From: an uncultured Rickettsiales bacterium | GTDB lineage: Bacteria; Pseudomonadota; Alphaproteobacteria; UBA8366 | Reading direction: 5' to 3' | DNA: 23,715 nucleotides | Assembly: GCA_913046825.1 (NCBI GenBank) | Contig: CAJWTF010000047.1 | Span: forward strand, 1-23,715 | In this document: in pieces, positions 1 to 6,514 of the stretch | Layout of the letters: the number at the start of each line of letters is the position of its first letter | How positions within the stretch are numbered: position 1 is the stretch's first letter | The notes under the pieces: model-generated | Databases searched by the model: none | What the model saw: the letters and a program-made list of their open reading frames with translations, nothing else | What the model was told of the DNA's origin: nothing | Position numbers and translations under genes: made by a program

Positions 1-312
1 ATCATGGGAACGCGAAGCTACGGCAAAGGTATCGTCCAGACCGCCTATCCGTTCGGCGCGCTGGGCCGAATAAAATTCACGACCCATAAATACATGACCG
101 CCGCCGGTCTCCAAATTCACGGGGTCGGGGTGCTTCCGGATATCGTCGTCAACAGCGATCCACGCCCGGCCGTCGGTGCGGCAGCGGTGGCCGTCAACCG
201 CTGCCCCTTTGCCGGCAAAGCGGAAGACCGGATGCTCGGTTGTGCTATTCTGTTTCTGCAGAATGACGGTCGGATAGATCGATTTTTAAACGCGCTTCCA
301 AAGATGCAATAA
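1..312 (+). CDS. S41 family C-terminal processing peptidase, 3' fragment
   Basis: This is the C-terminal end of a carboxy-terminal processing serine protease (CtpA/Prc type). The frame is open at the left edge, so the PDZ domain and the catalytic serine lie outside the window. The fragment carries the block GTRSYGKGIVQT followed by a basic stretch with FTTHKYMTAAGLQIHGVG and PDI, which is the usual S41 order after the active-site lysine. The lysine of YGKG (codon at 25-27) should be the general base of the Ser-Lys dyad. The protein normally acts in the periplasm or cell envelope on unstructured C-termini. The last 40 residues are poorly conserved and typical of a variable tail. The family is clear; which paralogue it is cannot be decided from this piece. 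Confidence 0.85.
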   Translation: MMGTRSYGKGIVQTAYPFGALGRIKFTTHKYMTAAGLQIHGVGVLPDIVVNSDPRPAVGAAAVAVNRCPFAGKAEDRMLGCAILFLQNDGRIDRFLNALPKMQ

Positions 313-373
313 TCAGCCTGACAGGTTGGCTGCGACATTGACTCGCGACGCGCTCCACCCTCTCGTGATAGCA

Positions 374-964
374 ATGCGCACATTGATCACACTCATTGTA
401 TTTGCGGATTTATTGACTGCTTGCGCGCCTAATTTAAGCTCCGCTTCCATCCGTCCCGGGATCATGCAACAACGTGGTGCTTACGCCAATATCTAGACCG
501 TCTAATTGTTAGTGATCCCGAGTAGTGCCAGCTGCCAATTGTCCGGCACTGATTATCGGCGTGGGATGCACAGATCGGGCCTGCTGTCGGCACCCATCAC
601 GGCTTCGCCCGTTTCCGTCTATTGTGCCAAGGGCGGACACGTACCGGCCAAACGCACTCTCGCCAGCACATTGGCAGAATCGGACGGCCTGGCCACGGAA
701 GCTATCGTCGGAGGGTTCCTCGGTTTCTTCAAATCGGTGATGATCGGCAAAGCTCAGCGCTATCCACCGATGCTTAATATGATCTAGCCGACGTTGCGGG
801 ACGATAAGGTAAAGCGGCAACAAATTACCTATAACCGGGAATTAATAGAAGAGAATTGGCGGCTTTGGAAAACCGGACACGACATAGAATGTAATCGTCG
901 GGGTAGTGCGGTGGAGACATCCATCTGGTCGGTCCTCTGCGATACCGCCCGCTTCGCCAATTAA
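374..964 (+). pseudogene. decayed lipoprotein gene with three in-frame stops
   Basis: One frame (frame 2) reads coherently from an ATG at 374 to TAA at 962-964, but is interrupted by TAG at 494-496, TAA at 503-505 and TAG at 785-787. The first segment is a lipoprotein signal peptide, MRTLITLIVFADLLTAC, with a lipobox ending LLTAC. The second segment has a two-cysteine pattern (ASCQL and VYCAKGGH), a glycine-rich hydrophobic stretch (IVGGFLGFF) and a YPP motif. I recognise this arrangement from proteobacterial lipoproteins whose C-terminal domain ends near a YP motif. The third segment is charged and helix-like (YNRELIEENWRLWK). It lies 61 bp after the peptidase on the same strand. Both the decay and the family are inferred. 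Alternatives are three unrelated short frames or assembly errors. The flanks 313-373 and 965-1005 show nothing I can name. Confidence 0.45.
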
Positions 965-1005
965 TAAGCCGAGGATCTAAGAGCCTTCGACAATCTGCCG
1001 CAACG

Positions 1006-1401
1006 CTAGGGCCGTTTCGCCACCATATCGATCTCGACCAACGCCTCCCGCGCCAATCCCGTGACACCGACACAAGTGCGTGCCGGCAATCGGTCCGCTG
1101 GAAAATAGGATTTATATGTCTCATTCATGACGTCATAATCCCGGTAGAAATCCGTCAGATAGACCCGGCACGACAGGATATGCGAGAGGTCCAATCCCAA
1201 CTCGCCGAGTACGATGATCAAATTCTCCATCACCCGGCGAGTTTGTGCTTCAACCCCGTCCGGTAATGGTTTCGCGTCATCTTCCGGATATGTCGGCATT
1301 TGGCCGGTCAATTGAATCAAGCCGTCGCATTCCACCGCATGACTAAACGGCGCCACCTTGTTCGGCGCCGCCGCGAAACTGTGAAAGATAGGCTCGGCCA
1401 T
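1006..1401 (-). CDS. RidA/YjgF/UK114 family protein
   Basis: This 131-residue protein has the length and layout of the RidA (YjgF/UK114, formerly endoribonuclease L-PSP) family. RidA enzymes are cytosolic trimers that hydrolyse reactive enamine or imine intermediates; several subfamilies have other or unknown reactions. The family arginine is present in ARTCVGV (Arg108) and the conserved glutamate in VEIDMVA (Glu123), so the active site looks competent. The start at 1401 is chosen because the domain begins there and AGGGG lies just upstream on the minus strand. The gene starts 16 bp downstream of the CoA-transferase stop, so the two are probably cotranscribed. The function within that pair is unknown; removal of a reactive side product of an acyl-CoA pathway is a guess. 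Confidence 0.9.
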   Translation of the reverse strand: MAEPIFHSFAAAPNKVAPFSHAVECDGLIQLTGQMPTYPEDDAKPLPDGVEAQTRRVMENLIIVLGELGLDLSHILSCRVYLTDFYRDYDVMNETYKSYFPADRLPARTCVGVTGLAREALVEIDMVAKRP

Positions 1402-1417
1402 ACCTGAATTCCCCTGA

Positions 1418-2617
1418 CTAGTTGACGGTCCCCGCCTCACGCAAGGCGGTGATCTTGGCGTCATCGTATCCCAGACCGTGCAAAACATCATCCGTATCCG
1501 CTCCAAGCAACGGCGCCGCCGTGAATTCCCGAATAGGCGTGTCGGAGAAGTTCAACGGCGAGCCGAGAACTTTAATCGGCCCCGCTTGCGGATGCTCGAC
1601 CGTGGTCACCATGCCACGTTCCTTGACGATCTCAGAATTCAGCGCTTCCTCGAAGTTCTGCAGCGCCCCGGCCGGCAGATGGCGCATCTTCACCAACCAC
1701 TCGGCACGAGTCTTGGTCGCAAAGATTCCGTTCAGGATTTCGAACAATTCTGGCCGATTGTCGAAGCGGTCGCTGGTTGTCTTGAAACGTGGATCGTCAG
1801 GTAGGTCGGGCCGGTCAATGACCTCGCGGCAAAACTTTCCGAACAACCGGTTCGACGCGCACGCCATATAGAGATCACCATCCGATGCGCTGAATAGATT
1901 GGTTGGCGTCGACAGGGGATGTGAATTTCCGGCCCGCGGCAGCTGCTGCCCCGACATTAGAAAGGATTGCCCCGCGTTGGATAGAGCCGCGACGGCGACG
2001 TCCATCAAGGCCAATTCGATGTGCTGGCCCGTCCCCGTATCCCGCCGCGCCCAGAGCGCCGCCATGATTGCGCCGACCGAATGCAATGCCGTCATGATAT
2101 CGATGATGGAAACCGGATGGCGCAACGGCGGTCCATCAGCTTCACCGGTCATCGACATCAATCCCGATTCCGCCTGCAAGACCGGATCGAAACCAGGCCG
2201 GTCAGAGAGCGACCCCGTCTCGCCATAGGCGGAGACCGAACAATAAACCAAGCGGGGAAAGCGTTCCTTGATCGACGCATAATCGAGGCCGTAGCGGGTC
2301 ATCACGCCGGGGCGAAAATTTTCCATCAACACATCGGCTTCTTCCAGAAGTTTGAAGAATATCTCCTTGCCCTCACCTTCACGAAAATCGAGTCCAATGC
2401 TGCGCTTGTTCTTGTTAAAAGCCTGAAAAAAATGCGAGTCCATACCGGCCATGGGCCGGGTGGAACTGCGCGAATCGTCGCCCGTCTTTGGGTTCTCCAC
2501 CTTGAGAACATCGGCCCCCATATCTGCCAATTGCTGACAGCAGAGCGGACCCGCGATAATCCGCGAGAGGTCCAATACCTTGAGGCCGACAAGCGGCGGT
2601 AGACCGGATTGTGCCAT
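1418..2617 (-). CDS. CaiB/BaiF family III CoA-transferase (copy 1)
   Basis: This 399-residue protein is a family III acyl-CoA transferase, which moves CoA between carboxylic acids through an aspartyl-CoA thioester intermediate. The N-terminal signature is visible (KVLDLSRIIAGPLCCQQLADMGADVLKVE). FNKNKRSIGLDF follows, and the central SIIDIMTAL holds the likely catalytic Asp173. Length is normal for the family. The start at 2617 is preceded by GGGGAA. It is first in a two-gene minus-strand unit with the RidA-like gene and diverges from the PhyH dioxygenase gene 115 bp away. The substrate cannot be read from the sequence; the CoA donor is often succinyl-CoA in relatives. Confidence 0.93.
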   Translation of the reverse strand: MAQSGLPPLVGLKVLDLSRIIAGPLCCQQLADMGADVLKVENPKTGDDSRSSTRPMAGMDSHFFQAFNKNKRSIGLDFREGEGKEIFFKLLEEADVLMENFRPGVMTRYGLDYASIKERFPRLVYCSVSAYGETGSLSDRPGFDPVLQAESGLMSMTGEADGPPLRHPVSIIDIMTALHSVGAIMAALWARRDTGTGQHIELALMDVAVAALSNAGQSFLMSGQQLPRAGNSHPLSTPTNLFSASDGDLYMACASNRLFGKFCREVIDRPDLPDDPRFKTTSDRFDNRPELFEILNGIFATKTRAEWLVKMRHLPAGALQNFEEALNSEIVKERGMVTTVEHPQAGPIKVLGSPLNFSDTPIREFTAAPLLGADTDDVLHGLGYDDAKITALREAGTVN

Positions 2618-2732
2618 TTCAGAAATTCCCCGTGTTCGGTTTAGGCTGGAGTTAGGCCGCGCCGTTCACGCGAAAAGGGGATGACGCCCGAGAAGGCCGA
2701 GTTATTCTTATTTCCAAACGGAGGAACGCCTT

Positions 2733-3548
2733 ATGGAACTAAGTCCCGAACAAGTCGCCCAATTCAACCGCGACGGTTTCCTATTATTCCCAAACCTTTT
2801 TAATGAAGAGGAAGTCGACGTCCTGCGCCAAGAGACCGACCGTGTCTCAAAAATAAACTCTGAAATGGTCGTGCGCGAAGGCGAGGAAGAGGCCGTTAAG
2901 ATCATGTTTCGTCTGCACGAAGAGGACGGCGAGACCGCTTCACCGGCCTTCCGTGCTGCCTCCCGCACCAATCGCGTCCTGCGCGCCGCACAACAGTGCT
3001 TACACGACGATAACCTTTACATGCATCACAGCAAACTCAACATGAAAGCGGCCATCGAAGGTTCCGCTTGGATGTGGCATCAGGATTTCCATGCATGGCA
3101 TTTGGATGGTATTGCAGAACCGAACATGGCGACGATGACCGTCGTACTGACCGAGGCAACGCCGCTCAACGGATGTATGTATGTCTTGCCAGGCAGCCAC
3201 AAGGAAGGCCGTTCCGACCCGCGCTTGGATGAATCAACAGCCTATAAGCTTTTGGTTACCAAGACCTCGGACATGAAGGATTATATGAAGCGCTTACCGG
3301 CCCCGGTCCCGATTACCGGTGCTGCGGGAACGGCCGCAATCTTCCATTGCAACCTACTCCACGCCTCCGGCCACAATCTCTCAGCTGAAGATCGGTGGCA
3401 GATATTTTTCTGCTTCAATCAATGCAAGAACCGACCAACTGATATAGAGAAGCCACGCCCGGATTACGTGCGGTCACGCAACTGGACACCGCTAACCGTC
3501 GGCCCGGACGACGGTGTTATCGCGGCGGGACGGGAGCTGGCGGATTAG
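2733..3548 (+). CDS. PhyH-family (ectoine-hydroxylase-like) 2-oxoglutarate dioxygenase
   Basis: This 271-residue protein belongs to the phytanoyl-CoA dioxygenase family of Fe(II)/2-oxoglutarate hydroxylases. The N-terminus (FNRDGFLLFPNLF) is the typical family opening. The facial triad is present: His116 and Asp118 in WHQDFHAWH, and distal His210 in CNLLHASGHN. Arg221 is a plausible 2-oxoglutarate anchor. The segment with MYVLPGSHKEG is the usual core strand. WHQDFHAWH resembles the corresponding motif of ectoine hydroxylase (EctD), but no ectoine synthesis gene is nearby, so that substrate is not supported. The start at 2733 has GGAGG about 9 bp upstream. It diverges from the CoA-transferase/RidA pair, so shared control through the 2618-2732 interval is possible. 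Confidence 0.9.
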   Translation: MELSPEQVAQFNRDGFLLFPNLFNEEEVDVLRQETDRVSKINSEMVVREGEEEAVKIMFRLHEEDGETASPAFRAASRTNRVLRAAQQCLHDDNLYMHHSKLNMKAAIEGSAWMWHQDFHAWHLDGIAEPNMATMTVVLTEATPLNGCMYVLPGSHKEGRSDPRLDESTAYKLLVTKTSDMKDYMKRLPAPVPITGAAGTAAIFHCNLLHASGHNLSAEDRWQIFFCFNQCKNRPTDIEKPRPDYVRSRNWTPLTVGPDDGVIAAGRELAD

Positions 3549-3578
3549 CGAATCGCGCTGTAACGCTGTGATAAATTT

Positions 3579-3694
3579 GTCATTTCGGGATACGCAGCAA
3601 ACCCGGAATTATTGCCCGAGCGATACTCCCGACCAATTTTTCCGGTCGCCAAACCCAGGCACTAATTCCGGATCGCTAACGCGTCCGGAATGAC
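3579..3694. repeat. pair of inverted REP-like palindromic units (GTCATT type)
   Basis: Two palindromic units face each other. Unit A (3579-3616) starts GTCATTTCGGG, closes with CCCGGAAT and ends in TTATTGCC. Unit B (3658-3694), read on the minus strand, starts GTCATTCCGGA, closes with TCCGGAAT and ends in TTAGTGCC. Each unit can fold alone: in B, ATTCCGGA at 3665-3672 pairs perfectly with TCCGGAAT at 3684-3691. The two units together also form a larger imperfect inverted repeat. This is the layout of REP/BIME-like elements, which are known as short non-coding palindromes between genes in many proteobacteria. It sits between the PhyH gene and the 3' end of the RraA pseudogene. Confidence 0.65.
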
Positions 3695-3704
3695 GTGTTC
3701 GTAC

Positions 3705-4340
3705 TTATGGCGACAGCACCACCCATTTCACCTTGACCGACGCAAGCGCCTCATCGGCGATCTCCATAAATTTTTGCACCTCGGTAATGCTCGCTTCGGC
3801 GCGCTTTACCGCAGCGACATTGTCCGCGTCGCCGACAATCAGTTAGCCGGACTCAACGATGTAGCCACCGATTGACATAGGTAGACCGATCTTTCCGGGA
3901 CCGGCTTTATCCGGTCCATTGGGGTTCAACCCATTGGCAAAGAGAGCGATATTGAGGGGCTCCAGCCCGTCGTCGTCGCGGATATGGGTATCGGTGATAA
4001 ACGCCCATAATCCAATGTTCTGCGCCATGCCCATCATCAAATCACCGGTGACCGCGCAATCGCTAAACTCCACGCCTTTAACGACCACGACATCACCCGA
4101 TTGAATATATTTCAATACCACATGAAGACCGAGATTGTCCGCCGCCGTGCAGGAGACCCTGAACGCGGTGCCGACAAAGGACGTGTTGTTGCAGATCGGC
4201 AGAATACCGCCGCCGAGGCCGCCCTAACGGCCATTGGAATCGCAAATCCAGCCGATCGGTAATCCCTCGAACTTTTTCAACATCTTGGTCGGGATACGCT
4301 CGAATTCCTTGCGTATGGTCAGCATGGGATTGTTGGACAT
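3705..4340 (-). pseudogene. RraA-like / HMG aldolase family pseudogene
   Basis: Read on the minus strand from ATG at 4340 to TAA at 3705-3707, a 212-codon frame of normal RraA-family length is broken by TAG at 4224-4226 (codon 39) and TAA at 3843-3845. Reading through the stops gives a continuous family profile: FEGLPIGWICDSNGR, then NNTSFVGTAFRVSC, then GDVVVVKGVEFSDCAVTGD. ITDTHIRDDDGL, LFANGLNPNGPDKAG and finally IVGDADNVAAV follow. RraA-like proteins include 4-hydroxy-4-methyl-2-oxoglutarate aldolase, oxaloacetate decarboxylases and the RNase E regulator. The usual DG before the arginine-aspartate pair is changed here to DT. The second stop replaces the residue, usually aspartate, before LIVGD. 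Two independent stops argue for decay rather than one error. The rest of 3549-4528 holds palindromic repeats and no other gene I can support. Confidence 0.85.
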
Positions 4341-4388
4341 CGGGACGACTGCTCATTTCAATTCTACGATCACAGCGACCCTATAACT

Positions 4389-4461
4389 GTCATTCCGGCG
4401 ATGGCAGGAATCCAGTTGTTTCGTAAAAAGGGTTCTAGATTCCCGCCGTCACAGGAATGAC
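4389..4461. repeat. GTCATTCC inverted repeat element
   Basis: Arm 1 (4389-4415) begins GTCATTCCGGCG and ends GGAATCCAG. Arm 2 (4435-4461) begins CTAGATTCCCGCC and ends GGAATGAC. The arms are 27 bp each and, by eye, match at 22 of 27 positions when one is reverse-complemented, with a 19-bp AT-richer loop. The GTCATTCC...GGAATCCAG form is a widespread short repeat in proteobacterial intergenic DNA. Its ends resemble the units at 3579-3694, so it is probably the same repeat class. It lies between the 5' end of the RraA pseudogene and the nuclease-fold gene, and could act as an RNA hairpin in either transcript. Confidence 0.65.
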
Positions 4462-4528
4462 GTTAGGAGGATTTGACCAAACGCGTTCCTCTGGGCATCG
4501 CCACCTCGATTGGATTACAATCCGGATC

Positions 4529-5050
4529 ATGTTCCTCATCCTCCTACCGATCTTGATTGCAGTGACCTTCCCCGCCGCCGCCGAAACCTTGTCGGGTCAG
4601 GCCACCATCATCGATGGCGATACGGTGACGGTTGGTGAAACCACGATCCATCTTCACGGCATCGACGCGCCGGAGATGGATCAATTCTGTAGCAATAAGA
4701 AGGGTAAGCAGTTCAATTGCGGACATGCCGCCATGCGCCGGCTTTTCCTCTATATCGGCGCCGACCCATTGGATTGCACCATTAAGGCACGCAACAAAGA
4801 CGGCAGCCTGGCCGCGATATGTCGGGTGAAAAGCTATTTTCGACACACAGAGAACGGCGCCACGCGGGGTGAAAAATTCGATGTGGCATTGGAGATGGTA
4901 TTGACGGGACACGCCCTCGCCGCCCGAACGCAAGCGTCCGATTATACCGCTGCGGAAAGGCGAGCCCAAGGCAAGGGAATGGGGTTTTGGTCAGGCCGCA
5001 TCGAGGCACCATGGAAATGGCGCGACCATTCAAAAGGCATGAAAAAATAG
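4529..5050 (+). CDS. secreted thermonuclease-fold (SNase-like) protein with altered active site
   Basis: The protein starts with a clear signal peptide (MFLILLPILIAVTFPAAAE), followed by an SNase/OB-fold domain: ATIIDGDTVTVGE, HLHGIDAPEMDQFC, then a C-terminal WSGRIEAPWKWRDH block seen in secreted thermonuclease homologues. The start at 4529 is chosen because it opens the signal peptide; an in-frame ATG at 4457 would add 24 residues inside and just after the repeat element. The ribosome site before 4529 is weak. The catalytic arginine normally found before the LxGIDAPE core is histidine here. The arginine normally found in the YGR block is serine (KDGSLAAICRV). Nuclease activity is therefore doubtful, although fold and export look intact. 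The cysteines could form disulfides in the periplasm. Confidence 0.8.
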   Translation: MFLILLPILIAVTFPAAAETLSGQATIIDGDTVTVGETTIHLHGIDAPEMDQFCSNKKGKQFNCGHAAMRRLFLYIGADPLDCTIKARNKDGSLAAICRVKSYFRHTENGATRGEKFDVALEMVLTGHALAARTQASDYTAAERRAQGKGMGFWSGRIEAPWKWRDHSKGMKK

Positions 5051-5106
5051 CCATGCCGCTCGTCATTTCAATTATTTTGATCAAACACGGCAGCGCTCTC
5101 TTGCTG

Positions 5107-5406
5107 CTACCCTAATCCGACCGAATTATCGGTGATCCGGAGGCCGAGATCGTTGGCTAACCCTTGGAGCATACGGCAATCCTGAAAGTGCTGATCGAGT
5201 GCGAATACACGCGTTTTCCATAGATCATCAATCTGCCGGTCAAATTCCTCCGCCCCTGTCTCGTAACACGAGATACTTTCGCCTGAGGCACCCTATTCAA
5301 ACTCGGCCGAAGCGCCACAAATGTTCTAATCGACGCCTCTTAATCCAATGAAGCCAAGCCGAGCGCCGCGGAGCTCGGCCACTTCCTGGTAGGTTAACGT
5401 CCTCAG
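5107..5406 (-). pseudogene. decayed gene of unknown family, two in-frame TAG stops
   Basis: On the minus strand one frame reads protein-like from about 5406 to TAG at 5107-5109, with TAG at 5326-5328 and 5293-5295. The pieces are RTLTYQEVAELRGARLGF, a short middle part, and a helix-rich tail containing EEFDRQIDDLWKTRVFALDQ and MLQGLANDLGLRITDN. The length would be about 100 residues. AAAGGA lies upstream, but the codon in start position is CTG, so the original ATG may also be lost. I do not recognise the family. Coding character rests on amino-acid composition and helical periodicity only. Apart from the promoter and operator listed separately, I see nothing else in 5051-5547. Confidence 0.45.
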
Positions 5407-5459
5407 GCCCCTAAATTTCCTTTATAATGTGACGTTCCCCTGCAACAATGTGTGCAGGT

Positions 5460-5488
5460 TTGACTCATATATCCACCCGCCTTAAAAC
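5460..5488 (+). promoter_or_regulatory. candidate sigma70-type promoter of the catabolic operon
   Basis: TTGACT at 5460-5465 and TAAAAC at 5483-5488 are separated by 17 bp. They match the sigma70 consensus at 5 of 6 and 4 of 6 positions. Transcription would start near 5495, about 50 bp before the first gene of the operon. A TATAAT hexamer at 5423-5428 is also present but has no good upstream partner. The assignment is by eye. Confidence 0.35.
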
Positions 5489-5499
5489 ACCGGTTAGAT

Positions 5500-5511
5500 T
5501 TGTCCGGACAA
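5500..5511. promoter_or_regulatory. candidate GntR operator (perfect 12-bp palindrome)
   Basis: TTGTCCGGACAA is a perfect palindrome lying just downstream of the predicted transcription start and 36 bp before the first start codon of the operon. It has the GT-N4-AC form compatible with HutC-subfamily GntR operators. The last gene of the operon encodes such a regulator, so autoregulation is plausible. I saw no second copy of the full palindrome in the window. Confidence 0.4.
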
Positions 5512-5547
5512 CCAAGTAATTTTCGGGTGCAGGGAGGATTTTCGCAC

Positions 5548-6510
5548 ATGCGCGATGGTATCGATATTGAGTTCCGCGAAGTAGGGATGCGGGACGGGCT
5601 TCAGAACACCAAGGGTTTCTTTCCAACTGAGGCGAAAATTGCCTGGATGAATGCGGAAGTGGCCACCGGGATGCCGGCCATCGAAATTTGCTCCTTTGTG
5701 CCACCAAAATTGATTCCGCAATTCAAGGACGCGATTGAAGTCGTCGAAGCGACACAGGCGACCGATACGGGCGAATGCATCATCTCAGCGCTAATCCCGA
5801 ACATGAGGGGTGCCCAACGCGGCGTTGAGCTTGGTATGAAGAAGCTAAACTTCGTGGCTTCGGTTTCCGAGACGCATAATTTGCAAAACGTCCGCCGCAA
5901 GCCCGAGGAATCGATTGAAGATTTCCGCCGCATCGTTGAGATGCGCAATGCCCTGCCGGACGACAAGAAATTTTTCATCGACGGTGGCCTCTCGACCGCG
6001 TTCGGTTGCACCTTGGAAGGAAACGTCGACCCGGCAGCGACGGTCAAACTGGCGCACCAATTCGTCGAAGCGGGCGCCGATCATCTGACGGTCTGCGATA
6101 CGGTCGGCTATGCAAACCCAAAGCAAGTGCGCGACCTCTTCCGCCTACTGCAATCCGAACTCGGCACCGACGTCACCATGACGGCGCATTTCCACGACAC
6201 CCGCGGCCTTGGCCTCGCCAATATGGAAGCGGCACTCGATGTCGGCATCCGTAGCTTCGACGCCTGCTTGGCCGGTCTCGGCGGCTGTCCTTGGGCGCCG
6301 GGTGCAACAGGCAACATGGTGATGGAAGACGGTGTCTTCATGGCGGAAGCTATGGGTCTGCGCACCGGCGTCGATCTCGACAAACTCTGCGCCATCCGTG
6401 AGATCATCGAGACCAACCTTCCGGGTGAACGCCTCAGCGGCGCAATTGCCAAGGCAGGCGTTCCCAAGAACCACAACCCAGCAACCCTATTCGCAGCGGC
6501 GGCGGAGTAA
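5548..6510 (+). CDS. HMG-CoA lyase-like enzyme (HMGL/citramalyl-CoA lyase type)
   Basis: This 320-residue TIM-barrel lyase belongs to the HMGL family, which cleaves 3-hydroxy-3-methyl acyl-CoAs such as HMG-CoA (to acetyl-CoA and acetoacetate). Some members cleave (R)-citramalyl-CoA to acetyl-CoA and pyruvate. Visible signatures are REVGMRDGLQ (Arg15, Asp16), AHFHDTRGLGLAN with metal-ligand histidines 214 and 216, and GLGGCPWAPGATGN with the active-site Cys247. All key residues are present. The start at 5548 is chosen over upstream codons because GGGAGGA lies 9 bp before it and the domain starts at once. It is the first gene of the nine-gene operon, 4 bp before the next. HMG-CoA and citramalyl-CoA cannot be told apart from this sequence alone. 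Confidence 0.93.
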   Translation: MRDGIDIEFREVGMRDGLQNTKGFFPTEAKIAWMNAEVATGMPAIEICSFVPPKLIPQFKDAIEVVEATQATDTGECIISALIPNMRGAQRGVELGMKKLNFVASVSETHNLQNVRRKPEESIEDFRRIVEMRNALPDDKKFFIDGGLSTAFGCTLEGNVDPAATVKLAHQFVEAGADHLTVCDTVGYANPKQVRDLFRLLQSELGTDVTMTAHFHDTRGLGLANMEAALDVGIRSFDACLAGLGGCPWAPGATGNMVMEDGVFMAEAMGLRTGVDLDKLCAIREIIETNLPGERLSGAIAKAGVPKNHNPATLFAAAAE

Positions 6511-6514
6511 TTCG

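Noticed and set aside
509..823. Minus-strand 104-codon open frame.
   Set aside because: Its translation has no recognisable pattern and it is antisense to the more convincing decayed lipoprotein frame.
2733..3548. True ectoine hydroxylase (EctD).
   Set aside because: Only the general WHxDF motif is shared; no ectABC genes are near and the sequence departs elsewhere from EctD.
374..5406. Stop-codon reassignment (TAG as a sense codon) to explain the internal stops.
   Set aside because: TAG ends many intact full-length genes here (for example the PhyH, GntR and both acyl-CoA dehydrogenase genes), and TAA also interrupts two of the three broken frames.
5423..5428. Perfect TATAAT as the main -10 element of the operon.
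   Set aside because: There is no acceptable -35 hexamer at 16-18 bp upstream; the TTGACT/TAAAAC pair is better spaced and closer to the gene.
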